DNA of 32,407 nt from Planctomycetota bacterium. Lineage in GTDB: Bacteria; Planctomycetota; Planctomycetia; Pirellulales; Lacipirellulaceae. Positions within the stretch are counted from its first letter, which is position 1, and each line of letters begins with the position of its first letter. The DNA is taken from contig JAADIN010000143.1 in NCBI GenBank assembly GCA_013151315.1, positions 1 through 32,407 of the forward strand, read 5' to 3'. Of the stretch, positions 7,567 to 15,514 are shown one piece after another. The notes under the pieces are model-generated. The model was given only the letters and a program-made list of their open reading frames with translations. It ran no database searches and had not been told where the DNA came from. The position numbers and the translations under genes were made by a program.

Positions 7567-8577
7567 TTATACCTTCAACGGATTCTGAATGAAGGTCTGT
7601 AGTCGTTGCATCTCGAAGGGGCTCCCCACGAACAGAGGTACCCGTTGGTGTAAATTTTTAGGAACGATGCTCAAAACCGATTCTTCGCCCGTCGTAGCGA
7701 TCCCTCCCGCTTGCTCCGCCAGCATGGCGATCGGACTGGCCTCGTACATCAAACGCAGCTTCCCCTCGGGATAAAAAGACGTGGGAGGATAAAGAAAAAC
7801 GCCTCCCTTGAGTAGGGTGCGATGAAAATCGGCCACCAGCGATCCAATGTACCGTGAGCGATAAAGCGAGTCGTCTTCGGCCGATTTCAGCCAATGGAGA
7901 TATCGCCGGCAGTAGGGCGGAAAACTGTCGGCATACGACTCGTTGACCGAGTAGATATTTCCCCGAGCCGGCATCTTCATGTTGGGGTGACTCAACAAAA
8001 AAGTGCCAATCGTCGGATCGAGCGTAAAGCCGTTGACCCCGTCGCCGGTCGTGTAGACCATCACCGTAGACGAACCGTACAGGCAGTAGCCTGCGGCAAG
8101 CTGTTGGGTGCCGGGCTGCAAAACTTCGGAGTGCGTGGAACCACCGTTGCTTTCAGGACGCCGGTAGATAGAAAAAATGGTGCCGACGCTTACGTTCACG
8201 TCGATGTTGCTCGAGCCGTCTAGGGGATCGAACACGACCACGTACTCGCCATCGTCTCGATTGTCGAAAACGACAATCGGATCTTCGTTCTCTTCGGAGG
8301 CCAGAATGCCGACATTGCCGCGCGAGCCTAGGCATTCCAAAAGCACTTGGTTGGAATAAATGTCGAGACTCTGTTGCTCTTCACCATGCACGTTGGTCGA
8401 GCCGGCGCTGCCGGTCTGATTGGTAAGCCCCAGGCGTCGCACCTGCTCGCCGATAATCTTGCAAGCCAGCACGATTCCACTCAAGAGCCAAGTCAACTCT
8501 CCGCCCGCCTGAGAACGCTGACTCAGTTGCTGTTCATGGATATGCCGCTCGAAAGTCGCTGTCTGATCTTGAGCCAA
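7567..8577 (-). CDS. fbp: Class I fructose-1,6-bisphosphatase
   Basis: It hydrolyses fructose 1,6-bisphosphate to fructose 6-phosphate in gluconeogenesis; cytoplasmic. Signatures are the metal-binding DPLDGSSNIDVNVSVGT, the substrate-site RYIGSLVADFHRTLLKGG followed by YPPTS, and KLRLMYEASPIAMLAEQAGG near the C-terminus, all typical of class I. I place the start at the TTG at 8577, seven bases after GGGAG, which gives 336 residues and an N-terminus running into HIHEQQ as in family members. A TTG at 8607 would add ten residues but has AGAGG only two bases away. It is divergent from the small membrane protein gene at 8680. Possibly linked in function to precursor supply for the polysaccharide genes, but that is only a guess from proximity. 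Confidence 0.94.
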   Translation of the reverse strand: MAQDQTATFERHIHEQQLSQRSQAGGELTWLLSGIVLACKIIGEQVRRLGLTNQTGSAGSTNVHGEEQQSLDIYSNQVLLECLGSRGNVGILASEENEDPIVVFDNRDDGEYVVVFDPLDGSSNIDVNVSVGTIFSIYRRPESNGGSTHSEVLQPGTQQLAAGYCLYGSSTVMVYTTGDGVNGFTLDPTIGTFLLSHPNMKMPARGNIYSVNESYADSFPPYCRRYLHWLKSAEDDSLYRSRYIGSLVADFHRTLLKGGVFLYPPTSFYPEGKLRLMYEASPIAMLAEQAGGIATTGEESVLSIVPKNLHQRVPLFVGSPFEMQRLQTFIQNPLKV

Positions 8578-8679
8578 AATTTCACTCCCACACGATACCG
8601 TTGCCAAAACCTCTAGTATAAGGTCGGTCCGTCGCGATGCAGCCTATTCTCCTTTTTATTTTCGGCTAGAATCGACCCG

Positions 8680-8934
8680 ATGACCAGCGACCAAAATAAA
8701 ACATGGCTACCGATTCTACTCATCGCGGGGGCTTTGGTAGCCTGGGGGACGATTCTAGGGGTGGGAGCTTACCTGGCTCCTTCGGGAAAAATGCCCGGTG
8801 CCGACTATCGCAAGTTCCTGGTCCTAGCCGCTACCACCGCAGGATTCCTGCTTTTTTGGGGCCTCGCACTCGCTTCAAGGGCCGCCAAGCTTCGCCGTCA
8901 GCGCCGTTTGAAGGACGAGATCTCACCGAATTAG
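8680..8934 (+). CDS. Small two-helix membrane protein, uncharacterised
   Basis: 84 residues. I do not recognise a family. Two hydrophobic stretches (about 10-32 and 46-66) look like membrane helices. They are separated by a short polar loop with Pro-Gly and followed by a strongly basic tail (RAAKLRRQRRLK), which by the positive-inside rule puts both termini in the cytoplasm. There is no Shine-Dalgarno before the ATG. A TAGAAT hexamer at 8667-8672 lies 7 nt upstream, so transcription may begin at or near the start codon (leaderless). Its stop falls inside the left arm of a hairpin. Coding status rests on the membrane-protein pattern and on its fit between fbp and rplM. Confidence 0.65.
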   Translation: MTSDQNKTWLPILLIAGALVAWGTILGVGAYLAPSGKMPGADYRKFLVLAATTAGFLLFWGLALASRAAKLRRQRRLKDEISPN

Positions 8935-8990
8935 CCGCTTTGGCGCTAGCCACGGTTACTTGGAAAAACCGCGGCTAGCGCCAAAACGGC
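8934..8990 (+). terminator. Hairpin after the small membrane protein gene, likely terminator or REP-like
   Basis: GCCGCTTTGGCGCTAGCC (8934-8951) pairs with GGCTAGCGCCAAAACGGC (8973-8990) with minor mismatches, over a loop of about 20 nt. No T-run follows, so intrinsic termination is uncertain. The GGCGCTAGCC core also occurs in the repeat elements at 7426 and 30736, suggesting a related palindrome. Confidence 0.55.
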
Positions 8991-9111
8991 AAATCCTAGT
9001 TGAGCCTTGCCCAACCTGCCCGAGATAGGTAGATTGGTTGATTCTCGATTGCGGAAGACCGTGAGCCCTGTTCGATGGCTTGGTTCAATTGGAAAGATTA
9101 TTGGTGTGTAA

Positions 9112-9564
9112 ATGAAAACTTGTATGGCAAAAACTACCGTGGCCAAGACCGGCCAAGTTGATCGGAAATGGCTCTTGGTCGATGCCACCGACAAAATCGT
9201 CGGTCGCCTCGCCTCCGAGATCGCCACGATTCTGATGGGCAAGCACCGCCCCATCTACACCCCGCACGTCGATACGGGCGACTACATCGTGGTGGTCAAC
9301 GTCGAGAAGATCCGTTTCACCGGAAAAAAGTGGGAACAGAAAAAGTACGCTTGGTACACAGGCTACACGCGCCAGCGAACCGTCACGGCCGAAGTGCGAC
9401 GCGAGCGCAAGCCCGAACTGATTCTCCAAGAGGCCGTACGTCGAATGTTGCCCAAGAGCAAATTGGGCCGAGCGATGCTTTCCAAACTCAAAGTCTTCGC
9501 CGGACCCGAGCACCCGCACACAGCACAAAAACCGGAGCCAACCGAATTGGCCCTGAAGTCCTAA
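9112..9564 (+). CDS. rplM: 50S ribosomal protein L13
   Basis: An early-assembling protein of the large subunit. KWLLVDATDKIVGRLAS near the N-terminus, YTPHVDTGDYIVVVN, and RRMLPKSKLGRAMLSKLKV with the following GPEHPHTAQKP near the C-terminus are the conserved L13 blocks. At 150 residues it is a few longer than Escherichia coli L13. The ATG at 9112 gives MKTCMAK, matching the common MKTF-type N-terminus; an internal ATG at 9124 is possible. No strong Shine-Dalgarno is seen. It precedes rpsI, as in most bacteria, so the two are probably co-transcribed. Confidence 0.97.
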   Translation: MKTCMAKTTVAKTGQVDRKWLLVDATDKIVGRLASEIATILMGKHRPIYTPHVDTGDYIVVVNVEKIRFTGKKWEQKKYAWYTGYTRQRTVTAEVRRERKPELILQEAVRRMLPKSKLGRAMLSKLKVFAGPEHPHTAQKPEPTELALKS

Positions 9565-9660
9565 ACACGGCCCGTTAGCGGCTGCTGCCAAGCAGTCCCC
9601 CCGCAAAAGATTTCAAACCCCACAGATTTCAAAACCGCACAAGCGTAGGACCCCCATTCC

Positions 9661-10068
9661 ATGGCTACCACCAAGACCGTCGTCGAAGAAGCCCTAGGAA
9701 CTGGCCGTCGAAAAACGTCGGTCGCTCGTGTCCGTATCCGTGCCGGCAGCGGCAAGATCAAAATCAATAAACGCGAGCTCGATGAATTCTTCTGCGTCGA
9801 TCAAGACCGAAGCACTGTCGTTTCGCCTTTGGAACACTGCGAAGTTCGCAACGATGTCGACATCGTCATCCTCGTCCACGGCGGCGGCACCACCGGCCAA
9901 GCAGGTGCCTGCATGCAAGGAATCGCTCGAGCACTACTGAAGCACGACAGCGATTTGGAAGAAAAGCTCCGCGAAAAGAGCTTCCTAACCCGCGATGCCC
10001 GCATGAAAGAACGAAAGAAGCCCGGTCTGCACGGGGCACGTCGTGGAACCCAGTTCTCCAAACGGTAG
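9661..10068 (+). CDS. rpsI: 30S ribosomal protein S9
   Basis: A small-subunit protein whose C-terminal tail reaches the P-site tRNA. Conserved blocks are GTGRRKTSVARVRI, the GGGTTGQAGA segment, and the C-terminal ERKKPGLHGARRGTQFSKR ending in the invariant SKR. 135 residues, normal length. It follows rplM by 96 bp in the standard L13-S9 order. Its last 26 bases overlap the start of the next gene, so translation of that gene may be coupled to it. Confidence 0.97.
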   Translation: MATTKTVVEEALGTGRRKTSVARVRIRAGSGKIKINKRELDEFFCVDQDRSTVVSPLEHCEVRNDVDIVILVHGGGTTGQAGACMQGIARALLKHDSDLEEKLREKSFLTRDARMKERKKPGLHGARRGTQFSKR

Positions 10069-10993
10069 CGGCACCAAAAAGCGTCGCCTGCTTGTCGGCT
10101 TCGCGGTCTTGGCTGCGCTGCCCACGTATTTGGCTCTCGGGGCGAGACTGTGGTGGGTGCTCGACTTGGCAACGCACTTTTGCGCCTTCTACGCCTTCGC
10201 ACTGCTGCCGATTGCAGTGGCGTTGCTGGTTTCCAAACGGTGGCGACTTCTCGCCTTCGTTTCTGCTGCACTCGCAATCAACATTTCGTTGCTCGCGCCA
10301 CTCTACTTCCGCGACAGGGTGCCGACAGACACTCAGCCGTTGCGGATCGTCTCGATCAATGTGTTGTTTGAAAATCCACAGCACGAGCGAGTTCTCGACT
10401 GCATTCGCCAGGAAACTCCCGATCTTGTCCTGCTCATGGAAGTCAACGCGAGTTGGCAACCGGCACTAACCACTCTCAAATCGCAGTTCCCCTACTCCCT
10501 TTTTGAAACCAAGGAAGGCTCGTTCGGAATCGCTCTCTTCAGCAAGTTGCCTCTGGAAAACTTGCAGCTCCTCGACTTCGGGTCGATAGGCACCCCTTCG
10601 ATTCAGGCAACCGTTCGAGTCGACGGCACCCCGGTACAAATCGTCGGCGCCCACTTCATACCCCCCATGAATGGCGAAAAATCCCGCCTACGAAACCAAT
10701 ATTTGATAGCAGCCGCCCAAGAGTTAGCCCGTACGCCCGGCCCTCGCTTGCTTCTGGGCGATCTGAACATCACTCCCTGGTCGCCCTATTTTCGTGACCT
10801 ACTGAAGCTCGGCGGGCTGCGAAATAGCCAAATCGGCTTCGGCATCCAGCCCACCTGGCTCGCGGCCCTCCCGATCGACCACCTGCTGCATTCCGACGAC
10901 GTTGCGATACTCGACCGCCGCATTGGCCCCGACGTCGGATCGGACCATCGCCCTCTGATCGTCGATTTCGCAGTAAAAAAGACGGCCCAATAG
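10043..10993 (+). CDS. Membrane-anchored endonuclease/exonuclease/phosphatase (EEP) family protein
   Basis: 316 residues. The first about 95 residues carry a basic start and three hydrophobic helices (about 17-37, 45-64, 69-90). An EEP (DNase I-like) domain follows with the metal-dependent hydrolase motifs in order: SINVLFENP with N106, LLMEVN with E133, GAHFIPP with H204, LLLGDLNITPW with D240 and N242, PIDHLL with D279-H280, and the terminal SDHRPL with D301-H302. All catalytic positions appear intact, so an active phosphodiesterase or phosphatase outside the membrane is expected; the substrate is unknown. The start is a GTG at 10043, with only a weak GGGG upstream. It overlaps the rpsI coding end by 26 bp, which suggests coupling. 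Similar membrane-linked EEP proteins are common in planctomycetes and Bacteroidetes. Confidence 0.85.
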   Translation: MEPSSPNGSGTKKRRLLVGFAVLAALPTYLALGARLWWVLDLATHFCAFYAFALLPIAVALLVSKRWRLLAFVSAALAINISLLAPLYFRDRVPTDTQPLRIVSINVLFENPQHERVLDCIRQETPDLVLLMEVNASWQPALTTLKSQFPYSLFETKEGSFGIALFSKLPLENLQLLDFGSIGTPSIQATVRVDGTPVQIVGAHFIPPMNGEKSRLRNQYLIAAAQELARTPGPRLLLGDLNITPWSPYFRDLLKLGGLRNSQIGFGIQPTWLAALPIDHLLHSDDVAILDRRIGPDVGSDHRPLIVDFAVKKTAQ

Positions 10994-11157
10994 CGAGACT
11001 CTACCCCTCGGCCGGGGTTAAACTCTCTAGGGCAACCTACAAAGTGGTTAGCACCGACGGCCACGTCGCTTGCGTAGGGGCCCATGGCGACCGCGAAAAA
11101 AGCAAATGGTTCTAGGGGCCGCCGTGGTATGCTTTTCTGCAGAGAGGAGATAGAACG

Positions 11158-12750
11158 ATGGGCAAAATGCCAACGCTCGTACTGATACTCTTGACCTTCG
11201 GAACAAGCGCCTCCGCGGCCCAGCCCTCCGCCAAAGCAACCGCCCAACGGATCGATGCCGTCCTAGCCAGCGAGCTTTTCAACGACCCAACCCAACTCGC
11301 GCCAAGGTCTGACGACGAGACCTACTTGAGACGAGTTTGGCTCGACGTGGTCGGCCATATCCCCACGCCCAAGCAGGCGACCACCTTTGCGCTCGACCCC
11401 TCGCCCGACAAGCGAGAGCGAACGGTGCGCCAACTACTCCAAAACCCCGACTACGGAAAAAATTGGGCTCGCTACTGGCGAGACGTGGTATTTTCTCGCC
11501 GCCTAGAAGATCGCGCGATCCTTGCCGCCAATGCGATGGAAACCGACCTTGCCCGTTGGCTCAACGAGAGCCAGGGCTGGGACCGCATCGCTTCGCGATT
11601 TATCACTGCCAGTGGCGATGTCCGTAAGCACGGCAACACCGCGATCGTCATGGCACAAGACGGGCGGACCGAAGAAATGACCGCCGAGATTTCGCGAATC
11701 TTCCTCGGCATTCAAATCCAATGTGCCCAGTGTCACGACCACCCCTACGACCGCTGGAAACGCAACCAGTTCCACGAGTTGGCCGCCTTCTTTCCTCGCG
11801 TAGGAATCCGACGGGTAAACGACATGGCCCTGCGCAGTTTTGAAGTGTACGGATCTGACCAAGCGAGAAAGCGACCCAAGAAAAACAACGATCGTCGCCC
11901 CCAGCCTGAGCATTTCATGTCCCATCTCGACGACCCCACGGCAAAAGGAACCAAGATTCAGCCCAAGTTTTTTCTCACCCGTCAGACACTCCCGCTAGGA
12001 TCGAGCGACGCCCACCGACGCAGCCAATTGGCCGACTGGCTTACCGACAACGACTGGTTCGCCATCGCGCTGGTCAATCGCGTTTGGTCCGAACTCGTCG
12101 GCGAAGGGTTTTATGAACCGGTCGACGATCTGGGACCCGACCGCAAGGCAACGGCTCCCAAGGCCGTCAAACTTTTGGCAAGCAAATTCCGCCAAAGCGG
12201 CTACGACCTCCAATGGCTGTTCCAAACAATTTGCCAAACCGAAGCCTACGGCCGCGAGTCGCGCCCGCGACGCAAAGCGGACGAAACTCCGTTCACCGCC
12301 AACGTGCCCCAACGGCTTCGTAGCGACCAACTCATGAATGCCGCCTACTCGGCTCTGGAGATCGTCGAATCAAAAGGAGGTTGGTCGAACCGAGAACGTC
12401 GCAAAAGCTCACGACAACGGTTTGCCGAAATTTTTGGCTACGACCCGAGCGTCTCTCGCGACAGCATCTCGGCCTCGATCCCACAAGTGCTAGCCCTGAT
12501 GAATTCACCGCAAGTCAATCGCGCCTTGGCGGCCAACCGCTCGAGTCTCCTGGGCCGTCGGTTAGAGGCGATAGAAGACAACGAGCCATTGATTGTTGAG
12601 CTGTACCTACGATGCCTAAGCCGACAGCCAACCGACGAGGAACTCTCGCTGCTGCTCACCTATAGCGAAGAGATCGGCGACCGACGGCAAGCCTTCGAGG
12701 ACATCCTGTGGGCACTAGTCAACTCCGCCGAATTCCAACATCGAAAATAA
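11158..12750 (+). CDS. Secreted DUF1549/DUF1553 protein
   Basis: 530 residues starting with a signal peptide (cut probably near ASAA, about 21). DUF1549 covers about 28-210 and includes CAQCHDHPYDRW (from 189); its CxxCH has the form of a haem-binding site, though haem binding by this family is not proven. DUF1553 covers about 270-528, with FAIALVNRVWSELVGEGF and a terminal DILWALVNSAEFQHRK. These families are greatly expanded in planctomycetes, normally beside a DUF1501 gene, as here 36 bp downstream. Many relatives carry an extra N-terminal cytochrome-like (PSCyt1) domain; this one does not. AGGAG lies 8 nt before the ATG, supporting the start. The biochemical role is unknown; a periplasmic location is inferred from the signal peptide. 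Confidence 0.92.
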   Translation: MGKMPTLVLILLTFGTSASAAQPSAKATAQRIDAVLASELFNDPTQLAPRSDDETYLRRVWLDVVGHIPTPKQATTFALDPSPDKRERTVRQLLQNPDYGKNWARYWRDVVFSRRLEDRAILAANAMETDLARWLNESQGWDRIASRFITASGDVRKHGNTAIVMAQDGRTEEMTAEISRIFLGIQIQCAQCHDHPYDRWKRNQFHELAAFFPRVGIRRVNDMALRSFEVYGSDQARKRPKKNNDRRPQPEHFMSHLDDPTAKGTKIQPKFFLTRQTLPLGSSDAHRRSQLADWLTDNDWFAIALVNRVWSELVGEGFYEPVDDLGPDRKATAPKAVKLLASKFRQSGYDLQWLFQTICQTEAYGRESRPRRKADETPFTANVPQRLRSDQLMNAAYSALEIVESKGGWSNRERRKSSRQRFAEIFGYDPSVSRDSISASIPQVLALMNSPQVNRALAANRSSLLGRRLEAIEDNEPLIVELYLRCLSRQPTDEELSLLLTYSEEIGDRRQAFEDILWALVNSAEFQHRK

Positions 12751-12786
12751 CACAGCGAGCCGTGGCGTCCCCGACCACGGAAACCC

Positions 12787-14082
12787 ATGAACCTTCAACA
12801 CCACACCAACATCGCCCTCCGCCAAAACCAAGTCGTCGGTCGTCGCGATTTTCTACGCCAGCTATCAGCCGCGGGCCTCGCTGCCGGGGCCTGCAACTGG
12901 ACCGATGCAATCAGCGCCTCGGCCGACGCGCTCCGCTCGCGCGGCATGGCCTGCATTCTGCTCTGGATGCAGGGCGGCCCGTCGCAATACGAAACTTTCA
13001 GCCCCAAGCCCGATCACAAAAACAGTGGCGAGACTCGGGCGATCGCAACCCGCGTTCCCGGAATTCAAATTGCCGATAATCTGCCCCATTGCGCCAAGGT
13101 GATAGAAGACCTAGCCATCATTCGTTCGATGACCAGCAAAGAAGGCAATCACGGCCGAGCCACCTATCTGCTCCATCATGGCTATCTGCCGATGGGAAGC
13201 GTCAAATTCCCGACCCTCGGCTCCCACGTGGCGCATCAAATTGGCGATGCGGCCAGCCAACTACCGAGTTACGTACGCATCGGCAATCGATTGGCAAACT
13301 CCGGCGGAGGAGGATTCTTAGGCGTCGACTACGACCCACTCATTCTTTCCTCAGCCAACCGCCCACCGGAAAACACAACGCCAACAACCGGCCGCAAGCG
13401 TTTCCAGCGCCGCCTGCAGTTGCTCAGCTCAATCCAAACCGGCTTTGCGCAAGGGCCCGGAGCCCAAGTAGTAGCCGATCAACAAAAAATCGTTGCCAGC
13501 GCCTCGCAGATGATTCTCAGTCCCAGCATGGCCGCTTTCGATCTCGAAAAAGAGCCCCGAAAAATTCACGCCAACTACGGCGAAGGCGACTTCGCCTCAG
13601 GCTGCATGCTCGCCCGACGATTGGTTGAACACGGCGTCACGTTTGTTGAAGTCGTCTCCCGGGGCTGGGATACCCATCAAGACGTCTTCAGCCGTACACG
13701 CGACTTGACCACTCAAATCGATCAACCGATGGCCACACTCATTACCGACCTCAAGCAGCGCGGCATGCTCGAAAAAACTTTGGTCGTCTGGATGGGCGAA
13801 TTCGGTCGCTCGCCAAGCGTCAACGCCCGAGGCGGACGAGACCACTACCCCAAAGCGTTTAATGCCGTCATGGCTGGCGGCGGCGTCTCGGGCGGGCAGG
13901 TGATCGGCAAAACCAACGCCGCGGGCGCCGAAGTGGTCGATCGCCCCGTCACGGTCAACGACTTATTCCGCACGATCTACCACACGCTCGAGATCGACGC
14001 CGACGAAGAAAACATCAGCAGCATCGGTCGCCCAATCAAACTAGTCGATGGCGGCAAAGTGGTGGAAGAGTTGTTCGAATAA
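12787..14082 (+). CDS. DUF1501 family protein with Tat-type signal
   Basis: 431 residues. RRDFLRQLSAAGLAAG (19-34) is a twin-arginine-like signal, so export in folded form is likely. DUF1501 blocks are CILLWMQGGPSQYETF, RSMTSKEGNHGRA, a VSRGWDTHQDVF block, and WMGEFGRSP followed by GGRDHYPKAF. These place it in the alkaline-phosphatase/sulfatase-like superfamily by fold; no enzymatic activity is established for DUF1501. It follows the DUF1549/DUF1553 gene by 36 bp, forming the usual two-gene unit of planctomycetes. Another DUF1501 at the right edge of the window shares the same blocks, so the two are paralogues. Confidence 0.92.
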   Translation: MNLQHHTNIALRQNQVVGRRDFLRQLSAAGLAAGACNWTDAISASADALRSRGMACILLWMQGGPSQYETFSPKPDHKNSGETRAIATRVPGIQIADNLPHCAKVIEDLAIIRSMTSKEGNHGRATYLLHHGYLPMGSVKFPTLGSHVAHQIGDAASQLPSYVRIGNRLANSGGGGFLGVDYDPLILSSANRPPENTTPTTGRKRFQRRLQLLSSIQTGFAQGPGAQVVADQQKIVASASQMILSPSMAAFDLEKEPRKIHANYGEGDFASGCMLARRLVEHGVTFVEVVSRGWDTHQDVFSRTRDLTTQIDQPMATLITDLKQRGMLEKTLVVWMGEFGRSPSVNARGGRDHYPKAFNAVMAGGGVSGGQVIGKTNAAGAEVVDRPVTVNDLFRTIYHTLEIDADEENISSIGRPIKLVDGGKVVEELFE

Positions 14083-14098
14083 CCCCGACCCACTTCCC

Positions 14099-15190
14099 CT
14101 ACACGTTAAACAAAAAATGACAAACATCGCTATCTTGCATCACATAGCTTTTTCCTTCGACGCGCATCTTCCCCGCTTCGCGGATCGCCTTTTCGCTGCC
14201 ATATTCGTCCAGGTCGTCCACTGAATACGTTTCGCAGCGGATAAAGCCGCGCTCGAAATCGGTGTGAATCACCCCGGCCGCTTGCGGGGCCGTCGCGCCG
14301 ATCGGAATCGCCCAAGCGCGAATCTCTTTTTCGCCAGCGGTAAAATAACTGTGCAAACCGAGCAGTTGATACGTCCCATGAGCAAGGGCCGCCAGGGCGG
14401 GTTCAGCCAGCCCCAGGCTCTCCAGCATTTCGCTCGCCTCGGTGGCGTCGAGCTCCGCAAGTTCCGCTTCAAGGCTTGCACAAACGGGCACGACCGAACC
14501 CCCTTCGGCCGCCGCGTGGCGACGTAGGGCCTGCGCGTGATCGTTCTCGCCCTGCAGGTCATCTTCGCCGACGTTGGCGACATAAAGCACGCGCTTGCCG
14601 GTGATCAGTTGCAATTCCGTAAGCACTTTGGCCTGGGCTGCGTCTTCGTAAGCAAGCCCTCGCACCGGCTTTCCCTCGGCAAGCAGCGCTTGACATGCGT
14701 CGAGCACTTCGAGCCGTAGCTTGGCCTCTTTGTCGCCCGTCCGCGCGGTCCGGCGTGCCTTGTCGGTCATCGATTCCACCGACTGCAAATCGGCGAGCAT
14801 CAGCTCGGTATCGATCGTCTCGACATCGCGCAGCGGATCGACCTTGCCATCGACATGAATGACATCCCCATCCTCAAAACAGCGGACCACATGCAGAATC
14901 GCGTCGACGGTGCGGATATGGGCCAAAAATTTGTTACCCAAGCCTTCGCCGTCCGACGCACCCCGCACAATCCCGGCAATGTCAACCAGTTTCAGAACCG
15001 CAGGGATGGTTTTTTCTGTGACAATATGCTGACCCAGTCGCGCCAAGCGAGCGTCAGGCACGCTCACCGCCCCCACATTGGGCTCAATCGTGCAGAAAGG
15101 GTAATTTTCACTGGCAATCCCGGCCGCCGTAAGCGCATTAAAAAGCGTCGATTTCCCAACATTCGGCAAGCCGACAATTCCTGCTTCCAT
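14099..15190 (-). CDS. ychF: YchF/OLA1-type ATPase/GTPase
   Basis: A ribosome-associated P-loop NTPase of the Obg-related group, which generally prefers ATP. At 363 residues it has the standard length. The Walker A GLPNVGKS (7-14), the switch region with NYPFCTIEPNVG, the G3 DIAGIVRGASDGEGLGN, and the NVGED that replaces the GTPase NKxD motif are all clear. The C-terminal TGS domain ends in MQDSDVCHFLFNV, matching the conserved YchF ending. Cytoplasmic. It converges with the DUF1501 gene (16 bp between stops), so the two ends nearly touch. Its start at 15190 matches the usual short N-terminus before the P-loop. Confidence 0.97.
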   Translation of the reverse strand: MEAGIVGLPNVGKSTLFNALTAAGIASENYPFCTIEPNVGAVSVPDARLARLGQHIVTEKTIPAVLKLVDIAGIVRGASDGEGLGNKFLAHIRTVDAILHVVRCFEDGDVIHVDGKVDPLRDVETIDTELMLADLQSVESMTDKARRTARTGDKEAKLRLEVLDACQALLAEGKPVRGLAYEDAAQAKVLTELQLITGKRVLYVANVGEDDLQGENDHAQALRRHAAAEGGSVVPVCASLEAELAELDATEASEMLESLGLAEPALAALAHGTYQLLGLHSYFTAGEKEIRAWAIPIGATAPQAAGVIHTDFERGFIRCETYSVDDLDEYGSEKAIREAGKMRVEGKSYVMQDSDVCHFLFNV

Positions 15191-15284
15191 AGTCTTCTCA
15201 CTTCCGATTCCACGGCAATAGAGCGATTAAAACCCCGAATTGTAGCCCAGAGACTCTCCAAAGAACAGCCGACACAAGACCCTC

Positions 15285-15360
15285 AATACAAGCCGCGACG
15301 CGCAAGCGAGTGGGTTTTCCACGCACCGGGACCCACTCGCTTGCGCGTCGTGCTTGTATT
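15285..15360. repeat. Long near-perfect hairpin between ychF and the TPR gene
   Basis: A 30-nt arm (15285-15314) and a 29-nt arm (15332-15360) are reverse complements apart from one small indel/mismatch near GCCGCGACG versus its partner. They are separated by a 17-nt loop. The inner core GCGCAAGCGAGTGGG pairs perfectly. The word is typical of planctomycete dispersed palindromes. It sits in the spacer between divergent genes, so a role as a terminator of either is unlikely. Confidence 0.8.
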
Positions 15361-15514
15361 TTCCATGCCAAAGTCCCCCACGGCGTTGCCTCCGCTCCTT
15401 TTTCCAACAATCTCACGTGGCCAGATTCGCCCTCAGCGGTAATAATGGGCCTGGAGCGATGGCCCATCGATTGCCACGGCCTCCAAACAATCGGCAACCG
15501 TTAAGGGTAGTTTT

